In this document: piece by piece, positions 8,754 through 16,393 of the stretch
How the letters are laid out: each line of letters begins with the position of its first letter
Numbering within the stretch: the first letter of the stretch is position 1
Assembly (NCBI RefSeq): GCF_000187995.2
Contig: NZ_AEUW02000001.1
Coordinates: 496,001-560,000, forward strand
Direction of reading: 5' to 3'
From: Streptococcus macacae NCTC 11558
GTDB lineage: Bacteria; Bacillota; Bacilli; Lactobacillales; Streptococcaceae
Length of the DNA: 64,000 nt
Translations under genes and position numbers: made by a program
The notes under the pieces: model-generated
Database searches by the model: none
Seen by the model: the letters and a program-made list of their open reading frames with translations, nothing else
Told to the model about the DNA's origin: nothing

Positions 8754-10052
8754 ATGGATCAGTATTTAATAAAAAAAATGATTGCTTTTCGGAAAAAGAG
8801 TTTTATCCAGATTTCGCAGGAAACACTGGTTTCTCTCTTTCCTTTTTTCTTGTTAACGACATTTGCAATGGTCTTTTCAGAATCTGTTTTTTCTGAGAAT
8901 GGCTATATCAATAATCTTTTTTCTATCAGAAGTTGGTTTCCCTATTTTAGAGGAACTGGACTTGCTTTGACGAATTTTACGGCTCTGACTGGAGGTTTGG
9001 CAGGCCCTTTGACCAGCTATTTTAGTGCTAAATATACTGCTGGGCATTATGGCCGCAGTACTGGTACTGCGGGGATTACGGCCTTTGTTTTTAGCTTGCT
9101 GATTAATTCGCGTGATTTATTTACAAGATCCCTAAATGACGGTGATTTAACACGTATTAACCTTCCAGTTAATATCAATTTAGTGGTTGCCATTTTAATA
9201 GGTTATGCTGTTGGACAGATTTTTCGTTTTTCAAGTTCCAGTGATGATCGGATTGTCGATGCTCACTATATTTATCATCCAAAGAGTGTGAGACCAATCG
9301 TGCAGTCACTGGCTTTGGCCGTTTTAGGTAGTTTTTTGGTTTACCTAGGTAATACCTATAATGTCTTTTCGACAATTGGAAACTTTTTTTCTAGTCTTAT
9401 TGTCAATCGCAATAATCTTTGGGTTATTTTATCAAATTCTTTTTTAAGAACCTTTGGGGCTTGGATTGGAAATAGCAATCCTTTTAACGATATTCCTTTT
9501 GTCAATGATTCTTATGCTTTGGATAATCTGAATTATGCCCTAAAACATCATACAACAGCAGGAGTGCCTTATCTTTTTTCAGAAACAAATCTTTATGACG
9601 CTTATGGAACTTTTGCGGGACTTGGCGGCTCTTTAGCTCTTTTGATAGCTATTTTGTGGAGATCACGCAGTACTAAAGATCGGGATGTCGGTATCAAAAG
9701 TATCTTTCCAGCTCTATTTAATCATGGGGTAGCTTTTATGGTAGGGATTCCTGTCTTTTTTAATTTTTTGTTTTTGATTCCTTTCGTACTAATACCCGTT
9801 GTCAATAGTTTGATTGCTGGTATAATGCTTTATTTTAGGGTAATGCCGCCTGCTGTTTACCCTGTTCCAAGCGGAACACCAAGTGTCCTTTATGCTTTTA
9901 TCGGGACAGGCGGCAGTCTTCGTGCTCTTGCCGTTGGAGGGCTTATTTTTGTGGTGGATGTCCTCATTTATCTTCCATTTGTTAAGTTTAATGATCGCAT
10001 CCATGAAGAAATCAACCAACTGGATGATGAGAAAGGAGCAGACCATGACTAA
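8754..10052 (+). CDS. PTS EIIC-like membrane protein, lactose/cellobiose family, no EIIA or EIIB partner nearby
   Basis: 432-residue polytopic membrane protein with about 9-10 hydrophobic segments. The C-terminal half shows the pattern of the lactose/cellobiose EIIC family: G-A-W-I-G-N-S-N-P, H-H-T-T-A-G-V-P near the middle, F-N-H-G-V-A-F-M-V-G-I-P, and P-S-G-T-P-S-V-L before the last helices. EIIC forms the sugar channel and needs EIIA and EIIB for phosphate transfer. Neither is encoded in this protein or near it, so it may borrow them from another system or may have left the PTS. Its last codons overlap the start of a secreted hydrolase by 8 bases, which points to a joint function. Substrate unknown. 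Confidence 0.75.
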   Translation: MDQYLIKKMIAFRKKSFIQISQETLVSLFPFFLLTTFAMVFSESVFSENGYINNLFSIRSWFPYFRGTGLALTNFTALTGGLAGPLTSYFSAKYTAGHYGRSTGTAGITAFVFSLLINSRDLFTRSLNDGDLTRINLPVNINLVVAILIGYAVGQIFRFSSSSDDRIVDAHYIYHPKSVRPIVQSLALAVLGSFLVYLGNTYNVFSTIGNFFSSLIVNRNNLWVILSNSFLRTFGAWIGNSNPFNDIPFVNDSYALDNLNYALKHHTTAGVPYLFSETNLYDAYGTFAGLGGSLALLIAILWRSRSTKDRDVGIKSIFPALFNHGVAFMVGIPVFFNFLFLIPFVLIPVVNSLIAGIMLYFRVMPPAVYPVPSGTPSVLYAFIGTGGSLRALAVGGLIFVVDVLIYLPFVKFNDRIHEEINQLDDEKGADHD

Positions 10053-10902
10053 AAAAACTAAAATTGTCCTTATAGCTGTCCTTGTTTTTTTAGCGATCTT
10101 AGCTATTCCTTCGTACAGTTGGACCAAAAAGAATATCAAAGAAATTGATAAATTCTATAATGCACGCTTATCGCCTATTATCATGATTCCAGGCAGCTCT
10201 GCAACAGAAAATCGCTTTGATGGACTGGTAAAGAAGCTGAATCAAGACCGATCAGGTGTTAAACACAGTCTTTTAAAAGTAAAGGTCTGGAACGACGGCC
10301 GGATTACCTATAATGGTTCCATTGCTGCTAGGGATAATGAGCCTATTATTGTGATTGGTTTTGAAAATAACCATGATGGTTACAGTAATATCAAAAAGCA
10401 AGCTCGTATGGTTAATGCTGCTTTTGATGATCTTCAAGGGAAATATAATTTTAATAATTTTAAAGGCTTGGGGCATTCCAACGGCGGTTTAGTTTATACA
10501 GCCTTTATTGAGAAATATCTTGGTGACTATGATGTTGATCTTAAAAAATTGATGACCATTGGAACACCTTATAATTTCACAGAAACGAATATTAATAATA
10601 AAACGGAAATGCTGGCTGATTTTATTAGCAATCGAAAGCAAATTCCAAAGAGCTTAAGTATGTACTCAGTAGCAGGTACAATAACGTATGATTCAGATGA
10701 GTTAGTACCGGATGCCAGTGTTAATGCTGGTAAATATATTTATCAGGGACAGGCAGCACATTATACAGAGACAACCGTTACTGGTGAAGACGCTCAGCAT
10801 TCCGATCTGCCAACCAATAATGAGATTGTTTCTCTTGTCCATCAGCGGATTGAAGATAGGCAGAGAAATCAGAGGAACCAAGGAAATCAAAACAATGGCT
10901 AA
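10045..10902 (+). CDS. DUF915-type alpha/beta hydrolase, membrane-anchored or secreted
   Basis: 285 residues. An N-terminal hydrophobic segment (~6-22) acts as signal anchor or signal peptide. The rest is an alpha/beta hydrolase with the oxyanion stretch P-I-I-M-I-P-G-S-S (~44-52) and the nucleophile elbow G-H-S-N-G-G (Ser145), followed by I-G-T-P-Y-N-F, typical of Firmicute DUF915 proteins. The C-terminus is rich in Gln, Asn and Arg. The ATG at 10045 is preferred: GAAAGGAG is placed correctly before it, and it overlaps the upstream stop as ATGACTAA. Coupling to an EIIC-like protein suggests processing of an extracellular ester or glycoconjugate. That is inference. Confidence 0.78.
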   Translation: MTKKTKIVLIAVLVFLAILAIPSYSWTKKNIKEIDKFYNARLSPIIMIPGSSATENRFDGLVKKLNQDRSGVKHSLLKVKVWNDGRITYNGSIAARDNEPIIVIGFENNHDGYSNIKKQARMVNAAFDDLQGKYNFNNFKGLGHSNGGLVYTAFIEKYLGDYDVDLKKLMTIGTPYNFTETNINNKTEMLADFISNRKQIPKSLSMYSVAGTITYDSDELVPDASVNAGKYIYQGQAAHYTETTVTGEDAQHSDLPTNNEIVSLVHQRIEDRQRNQRNQGNQNNG

Positions 10903-10962
10903 TCTAAGCTTTCTTACACAAAATCTGTTTAGATGTCGTTTTATATCATACATCAAAGTACT

Positions 10963-10991
10963 TTGTCAGATTAGTGATAATATGTTAAAAT
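10963..10991 (+). promoter_or_regulatory. Promoter of the DUF308 gene
   Basis: TTGTCA, a 17-base spacer and TAAAAT, ending 36 bases before the start codon at 11028. Confidence 0.5.
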
Positions 10992-11027
10992 AAGCAAAGA
11001 AGTGGAAATGAGAAAGGGGTTTTACTT

Positions 11028-11546
11028 ATGAAACAATCAAACAAACTTCTCTTTGTTCTTGCTGGAATTTTTTACCTTTTAATTGGACTTTTACTGTTTG
11101 TTAATCCTATTGGAAATTTGGTGTCGCTTTCTTGGCTCTTATCCTTGGGACTTTTTATCAGTGCGATCAGTTCTATTGTGAATTATTTTACTATGCCGCA
11201 GGCTTTTCGCCACTCTATCTATCTTGTTGAAGGGGTGCTAAATGCACTGATTGCTCTTTATCTTATTACACGTGGCTTTGCAGTACTGCCTTTTGTTATT
11301 CCAAGCGTTCTTGGTATCTGGCTGATTTTTGAAGCTATTGTCATCTTTTCCAAGGGCTCGCTTCTTAACTTCATTTTTCCAATTATTGGCAGCAGTGTCA
11401 CTTGGGTGGCTATTCTTGCATTTTTGCTAGGCTTGATTCTTATTATCAATCCTTTGGGAGCAGGTGTCTTTGTGATGTATGTTCTCGCGTTAGGATTTAT
11501 TTTTGAAGGGATCAGCGTTATTGCTGAGGCCTTCCGGGAAAAATAG
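11028..11546 (+). CDS. DUF308 (HdeD-like) membrane protein
   Basis: 172 residues, almost entirely made of six hydrophobic segments in two similar halves, with short loops. The N-terminal half carries L-I-G-L-L-L-F-V-N-P, and the second half repeats it as L-L-G-L-I-L-I-I-N-P. This internal repeat is the hallmark of the DUF308/HdeD family, some members of which are linked to acid resistance in enterobacteria; no function is established in streptococci. AGAAAGGGG precedes the ATG. It is a single gene followed by a terminator. A second family member is encoded on the other strand at 34513-35019. Confidence 0.8.
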   Translation: MKQSNKLLFVLAGIFYLLIGLLLFVNPIGNLVSLSWLLSLGLFISAISSIVNYFTMPQAFRHSIYLVEGVLNALIALYLITRGFAVLPFVIPSVLGIWLIFEAIVIFSKGSLLNFIFPIIGSSVTWVAILAFLLGLILIINPLGAGVFVMYVLALGFIFEGISVIAEAFREK

Positions 11547-11563
11547 CCTTCTCATCTAAAAAG

Positions 11564-11618
11564 AACAGGCAGAAAGGAAATAGCTAAGAGCTATTAAACC
11601 AGCCTGTTTTATTCTTTT
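11564..11618 (+). terminator. Two-stem terminator after the DUF308 gene
   Basis: The outer stem AACAGGC/GCCTGTT encloses an inner hairpin AATAGCT-AAG-AGCTATT, followed by a T-rich tail. Confidence 0.65.
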
Positions 11619-11650
11619 TTTATGAAATATTTTATGCAAGGAGCTTACTA

Positions 11651-12757
11651 ATGAAAGCAAAAAAAGTTGAGCTGACTGAGCTCTTTTATGATCTGGTCTT
11701 TGTTTATGCTATTTCTAAAATGACGGGGCTCATCCATCATCTGCACCACGGGGTGGTTGCCCCTATGAGTATCTTTACCTTTGTTGCTTGTCTGGTGGTT
11801 GTGGTTAATGTATGGATTTTCCAGTCGGTTTTTATCAACCGCTACGGCCGCAATTCCTTCTGGGATATCAGTGCTCTTTTTATGAGTATGGCCTGTATCC
11901 TCTTTATGTCCAATAGCTTTTCTACAGAGAACTGGGAGACTGTCTTTCACCCCTATGCCCTGATGACGGGGCTGACGACCGTAATTTTGACGGCTCAGTA
12001 TCTGGTCCAGCATTTTCGCTCGGACAGTGAGGGGGAGCGGCGCTATACCTTGCATTATGCCATTATTCTAGCCATTCGCTCGGCCATTGTCCTGCTGAGT
12101 GCCGTTCTGCCCTACAGCATTGGTATCATTCTCTTTTTTGCTGGGGTCTTTATCGGGGTGTTGCTGCCCTTCCTGATTCGTTCGGAAGCCTCAACTATAC
12201 CAGTTAATTTTCCCCATTTAGTGGAGCGATTCTCCCTTTTGGTCATCATTACTTTTGGGGAAATGCTGATTGGGGTAGCTCCTTACTTTACGGTTGACAC
12301 GTTAAACTGGTCTTCTCTGCTGGTTCTTTTAACTGTTGGCTTCCTTTTCCTCTTTTATATCGTGGAAATCGATCACCTGATTGACCATCATCGGAAGCAA
12401 GAAAGTGGTTATCATCTGATTTACTGGCATTATCCCATCTTTATCGGATTGAGTTTTATCACAGTATCTCTGGGTTTCTTTAGAGAAGAAGTGCATCCGC
12501 TCTTTCTCGTCATTTTCCTCTATACCGGATTTTTTCTTTTTTATCTGGGAACCTATGCTCTGCGGGTTTATAATAAAGCAGAAGTCGCCTATCCAAGGAA
12601 TTTTGTGATCAGTCAAATTGCCATTTTCCTGATCAGTCTGATCTCCAGTCTCATTTTTCGAGATAATCCAGCAGTCATACTGACCATTACAACTGTTGCG
12701 GTCACTTTTATCAGTGTCCGATATGTTCGATTTACAATTTTGAGAATATATCAATAA
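11651..12757 (+). CDS. Low-temperature-requirement A (LtrA) family membrane protein
   Basis: 368 residues with about 10 hydrophobic segments. The family signature is at the N-terminus (V-E-L-T-E-L-F-Y-D-L-V-F-V-Y-A), and L-V-E-R-F-S-L-L-V-I-I-T-F-G-E lies in the middle. LtrA was named from cold growth in Listeria; its biochemical role is unknown. Base composition stands out: by hand count bases 11881-12120 are about 51% G+C, far above the AT-rich genes around it. That suggests recent transfer. It lies in the accessory stretch with its own 13-bp terminator. AAGGAG starts 13 bases before the ATG. Confidence 0.85.
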   Translation: MKAKKVELTELFYDLVFVYAISKMTGLIHHLHHGVVAPMSIFTFVACLVVVVNVWIFQSVFINRYGRNSFWDISALFMSMACILFMSNSFSTENWETVFHPYALMTGLTTVILTAQYLVQHFRSDSEGERRYTLHYAIILAIRSAIVLLSAVLPYSIGIILFFAGVFIGVLLPFLIRSEASTIPVNFPHLVERFSLLVIITFGEMLIGVAPYFTVDTLNWSSLLVLLTVGFLFLFYIVEIDHLIDHHRKQESGYHLIYWHYPIFIGLSFITVSLGFFREEVHPLFLVIFLYTGFFLFYLGTYALRVYNKAEVAYPRNFVISQIAIFLISLISSLIFRDNPAVILTITTVAVTFISVRYVRFTILRIYQ

Positions 12758-12797
12758 ACAGACTCCGCTCTACAACGAGGGCGGAGTCTGTTTGTTG
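12756..12797. terminator. Strong terminator after the LtrA gene
   Basis: A perfect 13-bp inverted repeat (AAACAGACTCCGC and its complement) with a 12-base loop. The downstream side has only a short T run. Confidence 0.75.
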
Positions 12798-12893
12798 ATG
12801 AGATGGGGACAAAAGTATTTCAGTCACCATCACATTTAGTAATAAACGAATGACGCAGACTGAAAATGGTATAAAAATAAAGGGGGTAAATAC

Positions 12894-12918
12894 TTGACAA
12901 ACTTTATATATATATAAT
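12894..12918 (+). promoter_or_regulatory. Candidate promoter with unusually short spacer before the broken hydrolase gene
   Basis: A perfect TTGACA and a perfect TATAAT (12913-12918) are only 13 bases apart, too close for normal use. At 18 bases the -10 would be the weaker TGTAAA. The spacer is an alternating TA run, which could have changed length by slippage. Confidence 0.4.
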
Positions 12919-12993
12919 GTAAAGGATGGCCAATTTATTCAAATATTGAAAATTAGCTGTCCAAAAAAACTTGTGTAAAGAAAGGAAATCACA

Positions 12994-13998
12994 ATGCAAT
13001 TAGTTCAAGAATGGGATAAAACCTTCCCAAAAAGTGATTTAGTTGATCACGAAAAAGTGACTTTCAAAAACCGTTACGGAATTACCCTCGTCGGTGATTT
13101 GTACACACCTAAAAATAGTCAAGAGAAGAATCCTGCGATTGTTGTGAGTGGACCATTTGGTGCTGTAAAAGAGTAATCTTCTGGTCTTTATGCCCAAACA
13201 ATGGCAGAACGTGGTTTTATCACGCTAGCTTTTGATCCGTCTTTCACCGGTGAAAGTGGTGGAGAGGCACGTAACATCGCTTCTCAAGAAATTTTTACAG
13301 AAGATTTCAGTGCAGCCGTAGACTACATTGGTCTGTTACCAAACGTTGACCGTGAATGTATTGGTTTGATTGGTGTGTGTGGTTTTGGTGGATTAGGATT
13401 AAATGCTACCATTATTGATCCACGTATTAAAGCAGCAGCAACATCTGTTATGTATGATATGTCTCGTTTCTTGGCAAAAGGTGCTAATGACTCTTTTACC
13501 GAAGAAAATCGTCGTACGATTATCGAAAACTTATCTCGTCAACGTTGGACAGACCTTGAAAATGGAACACCAAAATTCGCAGCACATGGTATCGGTTTTA
13601 ATGAAGAAGGCGAAATGGTTCAACCAGATGCTTTCTTGCCGGATGAATTACCAGAAAATCCAGATCCAGTCTTGGAAGAATTCTATGAATACTACAAAAC
13701 AAAACGTGGTTTCCATAAAAATAGTGTGAACTCAACAGGAGCATTCACAGCAACAAGCCCTCTTGTCTTTATGAACGCTCCTCAGTTAACTTACATCAAA
13801 GAAATTTCACCACGTCCAATTTTATTGATTGCAGGTGAAGTAGCACATTCACGCTACTATTCTGAAGATGTGTATGCAGCAGCAGCTGAACCAAAAGAAT
13901 TGGTCATTGTTCCAGGGGCTAACCACTGTGACCTTTATGACCGTGTTGAGAAGATTCCATTTGACAAATTGGAAGAATTTTTCAAGAAAAATTTATAA
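12994..13998 (+). pseudogene. Alpha/beta hydrolase (dienelactone hydrolase-like) broken by one in-frame stop codon
   Basis: The reading frame stays open from the ATG at 12994 to 13998 except for one TAA at 13174-13176. Both sides belong to the same protein: G-A-V-K-E before the stop, S-S-G-L-Y-A-Q-T after. The intact paralogue at 15322-16320 reads G-G-V-K-E-Q-V-S-G-M-F-A-Q at the same place, with CAA for the glutamine, so one C-to-T change explains the stop. The elbow is G-V-C-G-F-G-G, with a possible cysteine nucleophile as in dienelactone hydrolase. Asp- and His-bearing segments remain at the C-terminus (A-N-H-C-D). The 265 residues after the stop start with M-A-E-R-G-F but lack the first strands, so a working enzyme is unlikely without readthrough. 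AAAGGAAA precedes the first ATG. Confidence 0.85.
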
Positions 13999-14043
13999 TA
14001 AACTAGCCGTGCCCTACAAAAATAAAGGAATGGCGCATAAATG

Positions 14044-14099
14044 ACCCCGTATGAACTAGATGGCCTTGCTGCTTTTCTCTAGGTCATACGGGGTTTGTC
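14044..14099 (+). terminator. Long hairpin terminator after the broken hydrolase
   Basis: ACCCCGTATGA pairs with TCATACGGGGT over 11 bp, extended inward by CTAGA/TCTAG, then TTTGTCTT. Confidence 0.75.
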
Positions 14100-14117
14100 T
14101 TGATATGGAGGAATGTC

Positions 14118-14554
14118 ATGGAAAATATAATTGATACTCAATGAAAATCAAAATTAGACACGAAAGCGAGTTGGTCAAACTCTTTGGGAAAGAGTTTGAG
14201 TTGCAGATAAAGCAAACGGAGGTTGCCTCAAAGGTACTGGAGTTACATAAGTGAAAAGCTCCGCTTTTCCTATTCGCAACCTTCAACAGTTCAGTGAACT
14301 GTTGAACCTGACAAAGTATCATTTTGATTTTCGAAGAGTATGACGTGCAATATCAGGAAATATCAATATATAGAGAAGCATCCAACCAGATTCAGCCATG
14401 GAAAGACTTAGATGGTATGCAAAACAAACATCTTGGAAAATTTTGTGTCTTCGCTGGCGGACTACCTATTTTCAAAGATGGACAATGTATTGGTGCCATT
14501 GGTGTCTCGGGCGGTACCATTGATGAAGATGAAAGCATCGCAAAGCGGCTTTAG
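14118..14554 (+). pseudogene. GlcG/HbpS (DUF336) haem-binding-type gene split by a BOX-like insertion
   Basis: The start ATG at 14118 follows a good ribosome site (GGAGGAATGTC) but reads only eight codons before a TGA inside the BOX-like element (14134-14341). After the element the frame reopens and gives the second half of a GlcG/HbpS-family domain: G-K-F-C-V-F-A-G-G-L-P-I-F-K-D-G-Q, then I-G-A-I-G-V-S-G-G-T-I-D-E-D. Family members are about 130-150 residues, so roughly the first half is lost and not just interrupted. Members are reported to bind haem or act in glycolate use. This copy is dead. Confidence 0.75.
14134..14341. repeat. BOX-like repeat element, 208 bp, divergent interior
   Basis: The ends match the streptococcal BOX element: ATACTCAATGAAAATCAAA at the left, TTTGATTTTCGAAGAGTAT at the right. 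The interior differs from the two 104-bp copies in this window and holds at least two perfect hairpins (CAAACTCTTT/AAAGAGTTTG near 14176 and AACAGTTCA/TGAACTGTT near 14286). It sits inside a GlcG-like gene. Confidence 0.7.
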
Positions 14555-14594
14555 GGATTTAGGGAGCTCCCGCATTCAGGACTGAATATTAATA

Positions 14595-14630
14595 AATCAA
14601 AACCACCCGTTAGAATGGGTGGTTTTGATT
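14595..14630. terminator. Bidirectional terminator
   Basis: A perfect 14-bp inverted repeat (AATCAAAACCACCC) with an 8-base loop, between the GlcG remnant and the convergent TMEM175 gene; A/T runs on both sides let it serve both strands. Confidence 0.85.
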
Positions 14631-15199
14631 CACTTTCGATAATCTCTTACAATCATAGGTCCTACAAAAATGACCATAATTAAGAGAATACTATACATAA
14701 CGGCAGGTGGGTAAATGGTGATAGTAAGGATAAGTCCGATGATTTTCATTGTGATATCGTATTTCATCCATTTGCGCTCTGCCATGAATTCTGACATAGC
14801 AGTATTTTCAGGAATTTCCGCCAAGGAGCGATACATTAAGGTATTAAAGAGAGTGACAGCTAAAATAATAAAACCATAGCAAACTTGGGCAATCGTATTA
14901 TTGAAATTTTGTGCTACGACGCTAGTGACATAAGGGAAAAAGGATGAAAAGAAGAGAAGAAAAACAGTATTCCAAACGACTTTGTTAGATATTTTTCGTA
15001 CATCATGCCAACCCTTGTGCATATTGACCCACATGATGCCAATCCAAAAGAAGGACAGAGCATAGGCGAAAAAAGCATTGCGTATTTCCCAAAGACTTGC
15101 GAGAGTGAATGGATTAGGTTTTTCAAGATCTAAAACGAGAATCGTCATGATAATGGCAATAACGGCATCTGTAAAAGCAACCAAACGTTCTTTGGTCAT
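14630..15199 (-). CDS. TMEM175-family (DUF1211) potassium channel-like membrane protein
   Basis: 189 residues with six hydrophobic segments. Segment 1 carries R-L-V-A-F-T-D-A-V-I-A-I, the bacterial TMEM175 signature (R-x3-F-S/T-D) that lies next to the pore in studied members. Bacterial TMEM175 proteins are single-domain channels that assemble as tetramers and pass potassium with modest selectivity. The length fits. It stands alone, reading towards the broken GlcG gene, and uses the shared terminator at 14595-14630. The physiological role in streptococci is not known to me. Confidence 0.82.
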   Translation of the reverse strand: MTKERLVAFTDAVIAIIMTILVLDLEKPNPFTLASLWEIRNAFFAYALSFFWIGIMWVNMHKGWHDVRKISNKVVWNTVFLLFFSSFFPYVTSVVAQNFNNTIAQVCYGFIILAVTLFNTLMYRSLAEIPENTAMSEFMAERKWMKYDITMKIIGLILTITIYPPAVMYSILLIMVIFVGPMIVRDYRK

Positions 15200-15281
15200 A
15201 TCATAAACTCCAGTCTAAACAATTTTTCTTTTTAATTTTACAGTTTTTTCCAGTAAATTTCAAAGTATGTTGTGCACAATA

Positions 15282-15313
15282 AAAGGGAGCGGACATTTTT
15301 GACCATTCCCTTT
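15282..15313 (-). terminator. Terminator of the dienelactone-hydrolase-like gene
   Basis: AAAGGGA and TCCCTTT form a stem 9 bases after the hydrolase stop on the minus strand, followed by a short T run. Confidence 0.5.
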
Positions 15314-15321
15314 AGTTTCTT

Positions 15322-16320
15322 TTATAGATACTTTCCAAAGAATTCAACGATCTTGGCTTCTTCTTGGCTGACAAAAGGTTCTTTCCAGTAAGTTTGGATG
15401 TGGGTAGCACCGTCAATCAAGTAAAGTTCTTTTTGATCAGTTCCTGTTGCCTTCTCAAAGACAGCATCTGTCATGTAGCGAGTATCTGCATCTTTACCAG
15501 CAATCATCAGGAGCGGTTGGTCAATGAGTTCAGCCCGTTCTTCAGCATCAAAAGCCATGAGGTATGCAAGGCTTTCTGCGGTATACCAGCTTTGAGAATT
15601 TGGATGGTAGTATTTATCGGCATAATATTCAGCTCCATCACGGTAAAGGCCAGCAGGGATTTGTTCGAGCTGTTCTTGAGTGAAGTGTGTTTGGCCGTCC
15701 AAGTGGTTGCCAATGTAGTCTACTTCACCAGTTGTTAAGCGCTTCACGCGGGCAGCACGTGCTTGTTCCAAACGGTCTTTGATGCTGTCGAGTTGAGCAT
15801 CCAAGAAACCATTGCGGCGGACACGGCCAGTATTAAACATGGAAATAGTGGCTACAGCTTTAAAGCGTTTATCTGTTTTGACTGCTTCGATAGTGTAACC
15901 GCCGCCTCCGCAAATGCCAAGCGCGCCGATACGATTTGTATCGACACCTGGGAAAGTTTGGAGGTAATCAGCCATAGCGCGAATATCTTCTACACGGTTG
16001 GCAGGATGGTCAGTGTTACGAGGAGTTCCTTCACTGGCACCTTGATAAGCAGCATCAGCAGCAATCGCAATATAGCCATGTTCTGCTAATTTTTGTGCAA
16101 ACATGCCCGATACTTGTTCTTTGACACCGCCGTTTGGATGGGCTACGGTAACAGCTGGATATGATTTGCCTTCGTCATAACCGGCTGGGGTGTAAACGTT
16201 GGCAGAAATTTTAACTCCAGAGCTGATATAGCTGACGGGATGAATATTGACTTGTCCAGAAATATTTTCAGTAATGGCATTATCATAGACGAGTCCAAAT
16301 GGGTTTGTTAAATCTGACAT
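15322..16320 (-). CDS. Alpha/beta hydrolase, dienelactone hydrolase-like
   Basis: 332 residues. An alpha/beta-hydrolase fold is indicated by the oxyanion region V-A-H-P-N-G-G-V-K-E-Q (59-69), the nucleophile elbow A-L-G-I-C-G-G-G-G (Cys137 in place of the usual Ser), a candidate acid in A-G-K-D-A-D-T-R, and the C-terminal histidine in D-G-A-T-H. The cysteine elbow is as in dienelactone hydrolase. No signal peptide; probably cytoplasmic. Substrate unknown. It is the intact paralogue of the broken gene at 12994-13998 and shows that the lost codon there was glutamine. AGAAAGGAAATC lies before the ATG. Confidence 0.82.
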   Translation of the reverse strand: MSDLTNPFGLVYDNAITENISGQVNIHPVSYISSGVKISANVYTPAGYDEGKSYPAVTVAHPNGGVKEQVSGMFAQKLAEHGYIAIAADAAYQGASEGTPRNTDHPANRVEDIRAMADYLQTFPGVDTNRIGALGICGGGGYTIEAVKTDKRFKAVATISMFNTGRVRRNGFLDAQLDSIKDRLEQARAARVKRLTTGEVDYIGNHLDGQTHFTQEQLEQIPAGLYRDGAEYYADKYYHPNSQSWYTAESLAYLMAFDAEERAELIDQPLLMIAGKDADTRYMTDAVFEKATGTDQKELYLIDGATHIQTYWKEPFVSQEEAKIVEFFGKYL

Positions 16321-16393
16321 AAGATTTCCTTCTTTCTGTGTTTACATAACTATTATTATAAAAGTTTTTGATGATTTTTACGAAGAAAATGAT

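Noticed and set aside
13201..13998. Calling the 265-codon part after the stop a complete hydrolase gene
   Set aside because: It lacks the first strands and oxyanion loop that the 332-residue paralogue has, and no ribosome site precedes its first ATG.
15364..15738. 124-codon frame antisense to the intact hydrolase
   Set aside because: Antisense shadow of a gene with clear family motifs.
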